Source: Vibrio diazotrophicus
GTDB taxonomy: Bacteria > Pseudomonadota > Gammaproteobacteria > Enterobacterales > Vibrionaceae
Direction of reading: 5' to 3'
Length of the DNA stretch: 64,000 bases
Assembly: GCF_038452265.1 (NCBI RefSeq)
Contig: NZ_CP151842.1
Span: forward strand, 2,232,001-2,296,000
Shown here: positions 6,755-15,418 of the stretch, piece by piece
Position numbering within the stretch: position 1 is the stretch's first letter
Layout of the letters: each line of letters starts with the position of its first letter
Notes under the pieces: model-generated
What the model saw: only the letters and a program-made list of their open reading frames with translations
Databases searched by the model: none
What the model was told of the DNA's origin: nothing
Made by a program: the position numbers and the translations under genes

Positions 6755-9328
6755 ATGCTACGTAATTACTATGAAATGAAAAAAGAGAGAGAGGCAAACA
6801 ACATTTGTCCTAAACCTCTTGATTCTAACGACACCTTAGAGCTGATTAACGAATTGCAAAAGGCAAATATCGAAGCTCACCTAGCGATTGAGTTAAAAAC
6901 ACTCCTCTCTACACGAGTACCACCCGGTGTTGATGAAGCAGCAAAAGTGAAAGCCGAGTACTTAAGTAAACTGGCTTTTGGTGAACTAACTTCTAGCGTG
7001 ATCTCAGCAACAGAGGCCGTCAAACTACTCGGTACTATGCAAGGCGGATATAATATTGCCCCTTTGGTTGAGCTACTAAGCCATCAGCAACTTTCATCCC
7101 ATGCTATAGAAGCTCTTAAGAGCACCATTCTGATTTTTGATGCTCTGGAAGAGGTTGTAAAACTCGCAGAGGAAAATCAAGCTGCGAAAGAAGTGCTGAA
7201 AAATTGGGCGAACGCGTCTTGGTTTCTAAGCAGACCAGCCTTAGAAGAAAAAATTACGGTGAATATCTTCAAGGTACCTGGTGAAATTAATACTGACGAC
7301 TTATCTCCGGCTCAAGATGCATGGTCTCGACCAGATATTCCTTTGCATGCACAAGCAATGTTGAAGAACCCCCGAGAGGGAATGACTGATAAACCATTGG
7401 AGTTCATTGCAGGTCTAAAAGAAAATGGACACCCAGTGGCGTTTGTCGGCGATGTTGTCGGCACCGGCTCTTCTCGGAAATCGGCTGCGAATTCCGTGAT
7501 CTGGTGGATTGGTAAAGATATCCCTTACGTACCGAACAAGCGATTTGGTGGCGTTGTCATTGGCGGAACCATAGCTCCTATTTTCTACAACACGCTTGAA
7601 GATGCAGGCGCTCTGCCTATTCAAACGGATGTCTCTCAACTTGAATCTGGGCAGTTAATTGATATCTACCCTTATAAGGGTGAAATCAGAGACAACTCGA
7701 GTGGCAATCTGATAACCACATTTGAGGTTAAACCATCGATATTCGACAGCGTAAGAGCCGGTGGACGTATTCCTCTCATTCTTGGACGTCAACTTACCGA
7801 TGACTGTAGAGAGATGTTAGGTATGCCTATCAGTGACGTATTTGTTCGTCCCGAACAGATCACAAGAAAAGGCGGATATACACTTGCTCAAAAAATCGTT
7901 GGTAAGGCCTGTGGTTTAGAGGGAGTTTACCCTGGACAATACTGTCAGCCCAAAGTCAGTTCTGTCGGTTCGCAAGACACAACTGGACCAATGACGAGAG
8001 ATGAAATCAAAGACCTAGCATGCTTAAAATTTAATGCGGACCTTGTACTTCAGACTTTCTGTCACACTGCGCCCTATCCGCGCCCCATTGACGCAGAAAA
8101 CCACAAAACGATGCCCACTTTCTTTGAAGAACGTAATGGTGTGGCGATCAAACCAGGTGACGGCGTCATCCATTCGTGGCTAAATCGAATGATTCTGCCA
8201 GATACGGTCGGTACAGGTGGTGATTCACATACCCGTTTCCCACTTGGTATTTCTTTTCCTGCTGGTTCTGGTTTAGTTGCTTTCGCAGCAGCCACCGGAA
8301 TGATGCCACTGGATATGCCAGAATCGGTTCTCGTTCGTTTTAAAGGCGAAATGAGAGAAGGCATAACGCTACGTGATCTCGTACACGCGATTCCATACTT
8401 TGCGACAAAATCGGGATTGCTGTCGGTTGAAAAGACCAACAAGGTAAATATTTTTGCTGGCAAAGTAATTGAAATAGACGGTCTGACTGACCTATCTGCC
8501 GAACAGGCGTTTGAGCTCGCAGACGCAACAGCTGAACGTTCAGCAGCAGGCTGCACGATCGTTTTGCAACAGCAAAGTGTAGAAACCTACCTTAAATCGA
8601 ATATCACTCTGCTAAATTGGATGATTAGCCAAGGTTATGAATGCAAGCAAACATTGGAAAAACGCATTCAGGAAATGCAAAACTGGTTGGACAACCCTGT
8701 GCTGCTTAAGGCCGATGCTGACGCTGAATATGCAGCCATACTCGAAATAGATATCAGTGAGATCACCGAACCTCTACTCTGTTGTCCCAATGACCCCGAT
8801 GATGTTAAACCGCTTTCACAGGTGGCAAATACGACCATAGATGAGGTGTTTATCGGTTCCTGCATGACCAATATCGGACATTTCAGAGCTGCTGGTAAGA
8901 TTTTAGAAAACTGGGAAGGAGCAAACCGCAGCAAAACTTGGATAGCTCCGCCGACTAAAATGGATCAGTCGCAGTTAATGAGAGAAGGCTGGTATAACAT
9001 TTTTGCTCGTCGTGGTGTCAGAACCGAAATGTCAGGCTGTTCACTCTGTATGGGTAATCAGGCTCAGATTGCAGAAAATTCAACGGCAATTTCAACCTCA
9101 ACCCGAAACTTCCCTAACCGTTTGGGTAAAGGCACTCAGGTTTATTTGGGGTCTGCTGAACTGGCAACCGTGGCTGCAATGTTGGGCCGATTACCAACCA
9201 TTGAAGAATATACCGCAATAACAGCGCCATTAAGAGGTAGTGAACAAGACATTTATCGCTACCTAAACTTCAATACCATGCCAGAGTATCAACAACCAAA
9301 AGAACTGGTTATTCGTCAAATGGCTTAG
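6755..9328 (+). CDS. acnB: AcnB-type aconitate hydratase, citrate-operon copy
   Basis: 857 residues, slightly shorter than E. coli AcnB (865). The order is AcnB-specific: HEAT-like N-terminus (about 1-155), swivelling domain (about 165-370, GEINTDDLSPAQD, VGTGSSRKSAANS), then the catalytic core. The 4Fe-4S ligands are present: C703 in GSCMTN, C762 and C765 in SGCSLCMGNQ; substrate motif GGDSHTRFP is intact. It interconverts citrate and isocitrate and probably 2-methylcitrate intermediates. Located 49 bases after the citrate transporter, it is most likely a dedicated paralogue feeding imported citrate into the TCA cycle; the housekeeping acnB is expected elsewhere and is not visible here. Confidence 0.93.
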   Translation: MLRNYYEMKKEREANNICPKPLDSNDTLELINELQKANIEAHLAIELKTLLSTRVPPGVDEAAKVKAEYLSKLAFGELTSSVISATEAVKLLGTMQGGYNIAPLVELLSHQQLSSHAIEALKSTILIFDALEEVVKLAEENQAAKEVLKNWANASWFLSRPALEEKITVNIFKVPGEINTDDLSPAQDAWSRPDIPLHAQAMLKNPREGMTDKPLEFIAGLKENGHPVAFVGDVVGTGSSRKSAANSVIWWIGKDIPYVPNKRFGGVVIGGTIAPIFYNTLEDAGALPIQTDVSQLESGQLIDIYPYKGEIRDNSSGNLITTFEVKPSIFDSVRAGGRIPLILGRQLTDDCREMLGMPISDVFVRPEQITRKGGYTLAQKIVGKACGLEGVYPGQYCQPKVSSVGSQDTTGPMTRDEIKDLACLKFNADLVLQTFCHTAPYPRPIDAENHKTMPTFFEERNGVAIKPGDGVIHSWLNRMILPDTVGTGGDSHTRFPLGISFPAGSGLVAFAAATGMMPLDMPESVLVRFKGEMREGITLRDLVHAIPYFATKSGLLSVEKTNKVNIFAGKVIEIDGLTDLSAEQAFELADATAERSAAGCTIVLQQQSVETYLKSNITLLNWMISQGYECKQTLEKRIQEMQNWLDNPVLLKADADAEYAAILEIDISEITEPLLCCPNDPDDVKPLSQVANTTIDEVFIGSCMTNIGHFRAAGKILENWEGANRSKTWIAPPTKMDQSQLMREGWYNIFARRGVRTEMSGCSLCMGNQAQIAENSTAISTSTRNFPNRLGKGTQVYLGSAELATVAAMLGRLPTIEEYTAITAPLRGSEQDIYRYLNFNTMPEYQQPKELVIRQMA

Positions 9329-9344
9329 CGATTAGGCTACTGCA

Positions 9345-9391
9345 TAAACCATGCTGCTGTCGCTTTGATCAATGTGGCACAGCATGGTTTA
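9345..9391 (+). terminator. Hairpin after acnB, probable terminator
   Basis: A perfect 12-bp stem TAAACCATGCTG/CAGCATGGTTTA with a 23-base loop, followed by only a short T-rich tail. It separates acnB from the sensor kinase gene. Confidence 0.5.
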
Positions 9392-9532
9392 TTTACATTG
9401 AAAGTATTAAACCCCATAAAACCATTAAAACCACATATAAGTTGCGGTTAATCACCGAATTCAATTCATCAATGCCCTACTATTCACAATCTTAATAATT
9501 GCCATGTCGACGAAAAGGCATCGAAGATAAAG

Positions 9533-11173
9533 ATGGATTGTGTTTTGCTTAATAAGCTCAAATTTCGTACCCGTGTAGCATTAATGCTGTCTCTCTTTTT
9601 TATCACCCTTATCTGTTCTCAAAGCGGACTGTTTCTCTATATTTTTGAAAAAACAATTGTTGAACAGGTTGGTTCGAAGGCGTTAGTACAGGCAAAAGAA
9701 ATTGCTTCCGACCCTGCTGTTATTTCTGGATTGAAGAACATTAATCAACCACAAATCTCCGATATTTTCAGTCGTAGAAACGAATTAAGCGATGCCGATT
9801 ATATCGTTATTGCTGATCGTCAGGGATTACGTCTTTATCACCCGAACCCCGATTATATCGGTGAGAAAATCACCAGCGGCGATAACTATGATGCGCTGGT
9901 ATTGGGAAGAAGCTATGTCTCTGTAAAAAAGGGACAATCTGGCCTTTCCATTCGAGGGAAAACACCTGTAATTGCAGGAAATAAAATTATTGGTGTGGTC
10001 TCTGTGGGTTATTTAGTCAGCAAGCTGAGTGACCGCATATTTGAATACTCTTTACCCATATTGAGTGGCATTGTTATCGCAACGATACTGACGATTTGGG
10101 GAGCCTATAATTTTTCAAACCATATTAAAAAACAGATGTTTAATATGGAGCCTAAAGAGATCGCGCAATCCTTACAAATCAAAACCAGCATCATGCAGAC
10201 CATGTACGAGGGTATTATCGCGACCAAGAACAACGGAACCATTCTAAATATCAATCGGTCTGCAATTGAGATGCTAGGTATCACTAAAGACCCATCACAC
10301 CTAACAGGCAGATCTATTCAGGAGTTCGTAACTCCTGCTGGTTTTTTCATGCCTTGCAAAGAAAACGAAAATATCCCAGACGTGAATGATGAATTGATGA
10401 CCTGCAATGGAGAGACGTTTATCGCTACAAGGGTCAAAATGTCCGATGAAAACGGTGTGTTAGGTACCGTAGTTAGCCTTCGTAAGCGGGACAATATAAC
10501 AACGCTTACCACTCAATTAGCTCAGGTTCAGCACTATCTAGACAATCTGCGCGTTATTCGCCACGAGCACAATAATCAACTCTCTACACTAAGTGGACTG
10601 TTACAAATAGGCGAATACCAAAAGGCTCTTGAGCTTCTGGAAAGTACCAATAATAAGCGTCAGGGCTTAATTGATATGGTCTCCCAAATATTTAAACCGA
10701 GAATTATTGCGGGCCTACTTCTGGGCAAAATCAGTCGCGCTGAAGAACTCGGCTTGACGTTGGAAATAGATCCTATGTCCGCTCTGGATGGTGGTGACTG
10801 GAAGATAAAAGAGGATGAATTATGCGCTCTTCTAGGAAATGTCCTTGATAACGCTTTTGAGTCCAGTATCAAAAATCCAGGCAGTAATAAAATTATCTCT
10901 TTGTTCATTAATGACAGAAGCCAAGAACTGATCCTTGTTGTTAGCGACAATGGGATTGGATTTGAAGGTCGGGATCCTGAAGAGCTTATTACTCGAGGCG
11001 TTTCATCAAAAAAAGAAGAAGGCCATGGCATCGGATTGCATTTGGTTAGTAATTACGTCGCCAAAGCTGGCGGTACTTTACTAATGGAAGAGGCAGAACC
11101 TCAAGGAGCCGTATTTTCAATTTATATTCCTAAATTTCGTAAACAAGAGGATACATCGTATGAAGGTGTTTAA
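9533..11173 (+). CDS. CitA/DcuS-family sensor histidine kinase
   Basis: 546 residues. A transmembrane helix (about 16-36), a periplasmic PASc-type sensor domain (about 37-175), a second helix (about 178-198), a cytoplasmic PAS domain (about 210-320), then a SpoOB-type phosphoacceptor helix with RHEHNNQL (H344) and a HATPase domain (N box LLGNVLDNAFES, DNGIGFEG, EEGHGIGLHL). The domain order is that of sensors for citrate and C4-dicarboxylates, so it probably detects external citrate and controls the upstream operon. The gene overlaps the response regulator by 14 bases. The ATG at 9533 lacks a strong ribosome site. Confidence 0.9.
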   Translation: MDCVLLNKLKFRTRVALMLSLFFITLICSQSGLFLYIFEKTIVEQVGSKALVQAKEIASDPAVISGLKNINQPQISDIFSRRNELSDADYIVIADRQGLRLYHPNPDYIGEKITSGDNYDALVLGRSYVSVKKGQSGLSIRGKTPVIAGNKIIGVVSVGYLVSKLSDRIFEYSLPILSGIVIATILTIWGAYNFSNHIKKQMFNMEPKEIAQSLQIKTSIMQTMYEGIIATKNNGTILNINRSAIEMLGITKDPSHLTGRSIQEFVTPAGFFMPCKENENIPDVNDELMTCNGETFIATRVKMSDENGVLGTVVSLRKRDNITTLTTQLAQVQHYLDNLRVIRHEHNNQLSTLSGLLQIGEYQKALELLESTNNKRQGLIDMVSQIFKPRIIAGLLLGKISRAEELGLTLEIDPMSALDGGDWKIKEDELCALLGNVLDNAFESSIKNPGSNKIISLFINDRSQELILVVSDNGIGFEGRDPEELITRGVSSKKEEGHGIGLHLVSNYVAKAGGTLLMEEAEPQGAVFSIYIPKFRKQEDTSYEGV

Positions 11174-11849
11174 CGTTTTAATTGTTGAAGACCAAACGAA
11201 CATCGCGGAGTTTCATGCAGAATTCCTTCGTCATACCCAAAAATTTGTTGCTGTTGGTATAGCAAAAAGCATAAGAGAAGCGAAAAGCATGATAGCTATT
11301 ATCAAGCCAGATTTAATCATACTGGATAACTACCTTCCTGATGGAAAAGGTATTGAATTGATGAAGGACATCAACGCAAAAGAGAACCCGCCAGATATCA
11401 TATTTGTCACCGCAGCCAGTGATATGGATACCGTCAGTAAGGCAATTAGAGCTGGTAGTTTTGATTATCTGTTAAAGCCTATCTCATACAGCAGACTTGA
11501 AGACTCACTCAGTCGATATTTGAATTACAAAAGTACATTAAAATCCACTGACTCGGTTAGCCAGAAATATGTCGATTTAATGCTTAATTTTCAATCCAAA
11601 CCAGGGAAAGTTAGTGAAAGCCTACCGAAAGGAATTGATGAACTAACACTAGAGAAAATAAAAGATGTGTTTAGTGATGACAGTGTTGTCCATACTGCCG
11701 ACACTTTGTTAATGGAAGCTGAAATCAGCAAAACGACAGCGAGACGTTATCTGGAGTATTGTATTCTTTCTGGTTACCTTGAAGCAGAAATATGCCACGG
11801 AAAGATTGGACGCCCAGAAAGGCGATTTAGAAAAAAAACGATGACTTGA
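11160..11849 (+). CDS. CitB/DcuR-family response regulator
   Basis: 229 residues: receiver domain (1-125) with acidic pocket E10/D11, phosphoacceptor D56 in LIILDNYLPDG, T83/K107 equivalents (FVTAAS, LLKPIS), and a C-terminal helix-turn-helix (about 165-220, SKTTARRYLEYCILSGYLEAE). This is the DcuR/CitB architecture. It is translationally coupled to the kinase. Its stop codon TGA lies inside the 7-bp target duplication of the IS481 element that starts 2 bases later, so the coding sequence is intact but whatever originally followed is displaced. Confidence 0.92.
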   Translation: MKVFNVLIVEDQTNIAEFHAEFLRHTQKFVAVGIAKSIREAKSMIAIIKPDLIILDNYLPDGKGIELMKDINAKENPPDIIFVTAASDMDTVSKAIRAGSFDYLLKPISYSRLEDSLSRYLNYKSTLKSTDSVSQKYVDLMLNFQSKPGKVSESLPKGIDELTLEKIKDVFSDDSVVHTADTLLMEAEISKTTARRYLEYCILSGYLEAEICHGKIGRPERRFRKKTMT

Positions 11850-11851
11850 TG
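11845..11851 (+). repeat. Target-site duplication, left copy
   Basis: CTTGATG directly precedes the left inverted repeat of the IS and recurs at 13058-13064. The copy contains the stop codon of the response regulator. Confidence 0.85.
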
Positions 11852-11877
11852 TGTACTAATTCAGACCTGATCTGACA
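11852..11877 (+). repeat. Left terminal inverted repeat of the IS
   Basis: Starts TGTACTAATTCAGACC and shares GATCTGACA with the right end; five mismatches over 26 positions. Confidence 0.85.
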
Positions 11878-11909
11878 GTTACCCACTTTTCGACTTGGTG
11901 CCTGTCAGA

Positions 11910-12950
11910 TTATATCTGGGCTAGATTCTTTTCAGCCCAGATTGATTTCCCATCCTCTAATGTTTCTATCGGCGTTCTGCCACAGCACATTTTTCCTTGA
12001 TGAGTACGGTGATTGTTGTAGTAGTCCATCCATTCGTCCAGATCTTTCTGCAACTCTTCGATAGAACCATACAGTTTCTTTCTGAATGTCACTTGGTAGA
12101 ACTCATTCAATATGGTCTTGTGGAAGCGCTCGCAGATACCATTTGTTTGTGGTGACATCGCTTTAGTTTTCGTGTGGTCGATATCATTAATGGCTAGGTA
12201 GAGCTGGTAATCGTGCTGCTCAACACGACCACAGTATTCAGTGCCTCGGTCAGTCAAGATTCGCAGCATTGGCAGTTCATGCGCCTCAAAGAACGGTAGA
12301 ACCTTATCATTCAATATATCCGCTGCGGTGATTGGTGTTTTCGTTGTGTAGAGCTTGGCAAAGGCGACTTTACTGTAGGTATCAACGAAGGTTTGTTGAT
12401 AGATGCGACCAACACCTTTCAAGTTGCCAACATAGAATGTGTCTTGAGAGCCGAGATAACCTGGATGCGCTGTTTCTATCTCACCACAAGCCTCATCATC
12501 GTGCTTCTTACGCTCAAGAGCCGCAACTTGCTCGTCTGTTAGGATAATACCGTTCTCTGCGACCTGTTTCTCCAGTGCGATAAGACGTTTCTTGAAGTTC
12601 TCTAGGTCATTGCGAAGCCAGATTGAGCGTACGCCACTTGGAGAGATAAACACTCCCAATTTACGTAATTCATTACTCGTTCTAACTTGTCCATGAGCTG
12701 GGAAGTCGATGGCGTATTTGATAACGGCTTGCTCAGTTTCACTATCAACACGGTTCTTCAAATTCGGTGCTCTTCGGCTACGGTTAATCAGAGCATCAAT
12801 ACCCCCCGTCTCAACCAACTCTTGATAACGGTAGAAAGTATCTCTTGATACCCCCATAACCTTACAGGCTCTAGATACATTACCGAGTTCTTCTGCAAGA
12901 TTGAGAAGGCCCGCTTTGTGTTTGATAATTGGATTGCTAGTATGAAGCAT
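11910..12950 (-). CDS. IS481-family transposase
   Basis: 346 residues. N-terminal helix-turn-helix (LGNVSRACKVMGVSRDTFYR, about residues 22-41), a second helix-turn-helix-like region (about 75-105), then an rve-type DDE catalytic core with the acidic residues in FVDTYSKVA, ILTDRGTEY and GICERFHKT. Full length with no frameshift, so probably functional. Preceded by a hairpin (12970-13002, CTTTGATTA/TAATCAAAG) that may limit translation from readthrough transcripts, a common feature of insertion sequences; that role is inference. Confidence 0.95.
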   Translation of the reverse strand: MLHTSNPIIKHKAGLLNLAEELGNVSRACKVMGVSRDTFYRYQELVETGGIDALINRSRRAPNLKNRVDSETEQAVIKYAIDFPAHGQVRTSNELRKLGVFISPSGVRSIWLRNDLENFKKRLIALEKQVAENGIILTDEQVAALERKKHDDEACGEIETAHPGYLGSQDTFYVGNLKGVGRIYQQTFVDTYSKVAFAKLYTTKTPITAADILNDKVLPFFEAHELPMLRILTDRGTEYCGRVEQHDYQLYLAINDIDHTKTKAMSPQTNGICERFHKTILNEFYQVTFRKKLYGSIEELQKDLDEWMDYYNNHRTHQGKMCCGRTPIETLEDGKSIWAEKNLAQI

Positions 12951-12969
12951 GAGAGTTACCTCTTTTTGT

Positions 12970-13002
12970 CTTTGATTAGTGATTAAGCACCTTTAATCAA
13001 AG
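12970..13002 (-). promoter_or_regulatory. Hairpin upstream of the transposase start
   Basis: A 9-bp stem CTTTGATTA/TAATCAAAG with a 15-base loop, 20 bases upstream of the transposase start in its own transcript orientation. It may shield the gene from transcription entering from outside. Confidence 0.4.
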
Positions 13003-13031
13003 TGGGTAACTCTCTTCTTTTCAAATTGAAG

Positions 13032-13057
13032 TGTCAGATCTAGTCGGAACTAATACA
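13032..13057 (-). repeat. Right terminal inverted repeat of the IS
   Basis: Reads TGTATTAGTTCCGACTAG then ATCTGACA on the minus strand, aligned without gaps to the left end. Confidence 0.85.
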
Positions 13058-13064
13058 CTTGATG
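13058..13064 (+). repeat. Target-site duplication, right copy
   Basis: CTTGATG immediately after the right end of the IS, identical to 11845-11851. Confidence 0.85.
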
Positions 13065-13121
13065 TACGATTACGCCTCAAGCAATGACTTAGCCTATGCT
13101 CAGTTAAAAATGTGCCTGGCA

Positions 13122-13194
13122 AAAAAGCCACCAACCATGTCAGTTATCAAACAACATATAGAACCTAAATGACTGACAACACTGGCGGCTTTTT
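13122..13194 (-). terminator. Long-loop bidirectional terminator downstream of the DUF1244 gene
   Basis: Outer arms AAAAAGCCACCA (13122-13133) and TGGCGGCTTTTT (13183-13194) pair with one mismatch, and an inner stem TGTCAGT (13138-13144)/ACTGACA (13172-13178) continues the helix. Both strands end in a T run. The right arm carries the 16-base repeat shared with 5124-5139. Confidence 0.6.
13177..13192 (+). repeat. 16-base direct repeat, right copy
   Basis: Identical to 5124-5139. Forms part of the right arm of the terminator hairpin. Confidence 0.6.
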
Positions 13195-13208
13195 ATTTCC
13201 CTAAGTTT

Positions 13209-13526
13209 CTATTTTTTCTGCTTTGCTTCAAACGCAGCGAGTTGCTCTGGTGTTGCTGGCAGTTGGTGATTTGCTTTCCACTCATCATAAGTCATGCCGT
13301 ACACACGTTCACGAGCATCATCAATCGACAAGTCTGTCCCTGCACTTTCCGCTTCGGCTTGATACCACTTACAGAAGCAGTTGCGGCAGAAACCAGCAAG
13401 TATCATTAAATCAATGTTTTGAACGTCTTTATTTTCATCTAGGTGCGCCAATAGACGACGAAACACTGCCGCATCAAGCTTGTCTTGTTCTTCTTGGCTT
13501 AGGTTTTTGTATTTGAATTCAGCCAT
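13209..13526 (-). CDS. DUF1244 family protein
   Basis: 105 residues matching DUF1244, a small soluble all-helical family common in proteobacteria. The conserved core is LMILAGFCRNCFCKWYQAEA (about residues 42-61) with the paired cysteines, followed by the conserved tail YGMTYDEWKANHQ. The function is unknown. Start ATG at 13524-13526 has AGGGAAA upstream. Monocistronic by appearance: terminators lie on both sides. Confidence 0.9.
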   Translation of the reverse strand: MAEFKYKNLSQEEQDKLDAAVFRRLLAHLDENKDVQNIDLMILAGFCRNCFCKWYQAEAESAGTDLSIDDARERVYGMTYDEWKANHQLPATPEQLAAFEAKQKK

Positions 13527-13601
13527 GATATTTCCCTTTCTTGTTTGACTTTACCACTCAACGTTACGTTGTCTGGTTAGATTGTTGCTTATCATGCCAA
13601 T

Positions 13602-13631
13602 AAAAAAACGCCCAAGACAAGCTCGGGCGTT
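13602..13631 (-). terminator. Rho-independent terminator of the Tim44-like gene
   Basis: Stem AACGCCC/GGGCGTT around a short loop, with seven Ts on the minus strand. About 35 bases after the stop at 13665. Confidence 0.85.
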
Positions 13632-13664
13632 ATATAAAAGCAATTTTGTGACTTAATTGATTGA

Positions 13665-14537
13665 TTAAGCTTGAATACCAACAATCAACCAAGGTGCATT
13701 TGGCACTGTCAGATCGCGCTCTAGGTGCCAGATATCTTCGATATTCTCTTCGATACCTTCTACAGTGTCACGGTAGCGACCGCTAAACTGAAGGCTAAGT
13801 TGAGCTTTATCTGCATCGTAGTCTGCGCGAACAATTTCAGCATCTACATACATTACGTCTGTGTGTTGCTCACCTTCTAGCTTCGCACGCTCTTCTTTCA
13901 GATCAGCGAATAGACTTGGTGAAACATACTCTTCAATAGTTTCAAGCTGATTGAAGTTCCAAGCGCCTTGAAGAATACGGTAGTGTTCACGAGAGCCACT
14001 GATGAAAGCCGCTTGATCAAAACCCGGTGGGTAGTTGTGCGGTACGTCACTTGTTGCTGTCGTACCGAAACCGCCCGCTGCTTGTGGCTGCTCAAAGTTA
14101 TGTACGTTTGGTTGCTCATGCATGTTGCGGTTAACACCGCCGAAAGCCGGCTGCTGTTGATTCTGGTTCATGCTGCCCTGTTTTGCGGCCAGCATGCTGC
14201 GCAAGAACTTAAATGCGAAGTAAGCAATCAAGCCCATGATAAGAATATCTAGGAACTGAATACCCTCAAACGCTCCACCGAAGAATGCAGCTAATAAACC
14301 ACCTGCTAGCAAACCACCTAACAGACCGCCCATCAGACCTTTTTTGCCTGAAGTTTGCGCAGCTTTAGAAGTATCTTTGTTGATGGTACTTGTGTTTTGG
14401 CTTTGCTGCTTAGGAGCAGGAGCTGTTTTAAAACTCTTACCAAATGACTTACCGCCACCAAACTTTTTGGCTTCAGCTATCGGTGAGACAGCGACAGAAA
14501 CCATCAGCAGTGCGATCAGCGAGAACAGACGTTTCAT
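13665..14537 (-). CDS. Tim44-like domain membrane protein
   Basis: 290 residues. A signal sequence (MKRLFSLIALLMVSVAVSP), a Gly/Lys/Gln-rich low-complexity stretch (about 25-65), glycine-zipper-like hydrophobic segments (MGGLLGGLLAGGLLAAFFGG, then FLDILIMGLIAYFAFKFL), a Gln/Asn-rich linker, and a C-terminal Tim44-like domain (about 165-290). Bacterial members are envelope proteins of uncertain role; the mitochondrial homologue tethers the import motor. Its own terminator follows and the next gene is divergent, so it is probably a single-gene unit. Confidence 0.88.
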   Translation of the reverse strand: MKRLFSLIALLMVSVAVSPIAEAKKFGGGKSFGKSFKTAPAPKQQSQNTSTINKDTSKAAQTSGKKGLMGGLLGGLLAGGLLAAFFGGAFEGIQFLDILIMGLIAYFAFKFLRSMLAAKQGSMNQNQQQPAFGGVNRNMHEQPNVHNFEQPQAAGGFGTTATSDVPHNYPPGFDQAAFISGSREHYRILQGAWNFNQLETIEEYVSPSLFADLKEERAKLEGEQHTDVMYVDAEIVRADYDADKAQLSLQFSGRYRDTVEGIEENIEDIWHLERDLTVPNAPWLIVGIQA

Positions 14538-14809
14538 ACTTATCCTTCACGTTATATTTGTACGAGGGTGCAATAGTGTTTATACCCAAACTCATTGGAG
14601 TGTAGTAAGGCGACTATGTATAGCCAACACTGCTGCGGCTTCAATTAAGACGGGGTTACCTATATTTGTAACACATCATATCCACTTCACTCAGACAATA
14701 AAACGCTTTTACAGTGAGGACTTGTATCAGAATATTGCAAACCTAATGTTTGACGCCCCAGACCATGCTTATTAGAATATCGAACGTTGTTCATTATTCT
14801 ATTCCGGCT

Positions 14810-15406
14810 ATGGCGAGACGAAACGATCACACACGAGAGGAATTGATCACTCTCACACTCAGTTCCGTAAAGGATTTTTTAACTGAACATTCCTATCACG
14901 AACTCAGTTTGCGTAAAGTAGCAAACATGATTGGTTATGTACCAAGTACATTAGTCAATGTGTTCGGCAGCTATAACTTATTGTTACTTCATGTGGTTGC
15001 TCAGACTCTAGATGAACTGGCTCTGGAAGCTAATGAAGTGGTCAGCCAGTGTCACGACTCTGAACAAGCCCTCTACGAACTTGCCTATTGTTACCACGAT
15101 TTCGCACAGAGAAACCCTCACCGTTGGCAACTTATATTCGAACATAAGATGAACGGTGAAGCTCTCCCAGAATGGCAGGCTGAACGCATTGATAACATGA
15201 CCAGTATGCTGGAAGATTTGCTTACAATATTTGCACCGCAGCGTTCTCCTCGCGAAGTATTACAAGCAAGCCGTGTGCTTTGGGCTGGTGTGCATGGTAT
15301 TACCTTGCTGAGCGTTGACGACAAATTTTTTGCAAACGAACCGATTGATGGCAAGAAGCTGATTCAGAATCTACTCTCTAACTACTTGAGTAAATGGTCA
15401 CACTAA
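14810..15406 (+). CDS. TetR/AcrR-family regulator
   Basis: 198 residues from the chosen start. N-terminal helix-turn-helix (TREELITLTLSSVKDFLTEH, then ELSLRKVANMIGYVPSTLVN, about residues 8-57) and an all-helical ligand domain with WQLIFEHKM and LWAGVHGITLLS, as in a TetR subgroup with a WHG-type C-terminal domain. The frame is open from TTG at 14750, but ATG at 14810 gives the usual short arm before helix 1; no strong ribosome site marks either. It ends 12 bases before the MFS-PlsC gene and is the obvious candidate regulator of that gene, possibly sensing acyl-CoA or a lipid. Confidence 0.88.
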   Translation: MARRNDHTREELITLTLSSVKDFLTEHSYHELSLRKVANMIGYVPSTLVNVFGSYNLLLLHVVAQTLDELALEANEVVSQCHDSEQALYELAYCYHDFAQRNPHRWQLIFEHKMNGEALPEWQAERIDNMTSMLEDLLTIFAPQRSPREVLQASRVLWAGVHGITLLSVDDKFFANEPIDGKKLIQNLLSNYLSKWSH

Positions 15407-15418
15407 TAAGGACATAGG

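Larger units (their letters stand above)
11852..13057 (-). mobile_element. IS481-family insertion sequence, 1206 bp, apparently complete
   Basis: Bounded by 26-base imperfect inverted repeats (11852-11877 and 13032-13057, 21 of 26 identical, ending TGTA...TACA) and a perfect 7-bp target duplication CTTGATG. One transposase gene fills the element on the minus strand. Inside the ends lie a second inverted pair AGTTACCCACTTT (11877-11889 and 12999-13011) and hairpins. An intact frame and identical target repeats suggest recent, possibly still active, transposition. The 7-bp duplication is within the range reported for IS481 relatives. Shared bases at the edges leave 1-2 bp of uncertainty in the boundary. 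Confidence 0.92.

Noticed and set aside
8074..8556. 160-codon antisense frame in acnB
   Set aside because: Antisense of a conserved catalytic region; no supporting start signal or homology.
14344..14775. 143-codon plus-strand frame overlapping the Tim44-like gene start
   Set aside because: Antisense to the signal peptide and glycine-rich stretch, then runs into the TetR upstream region; no family recognised.
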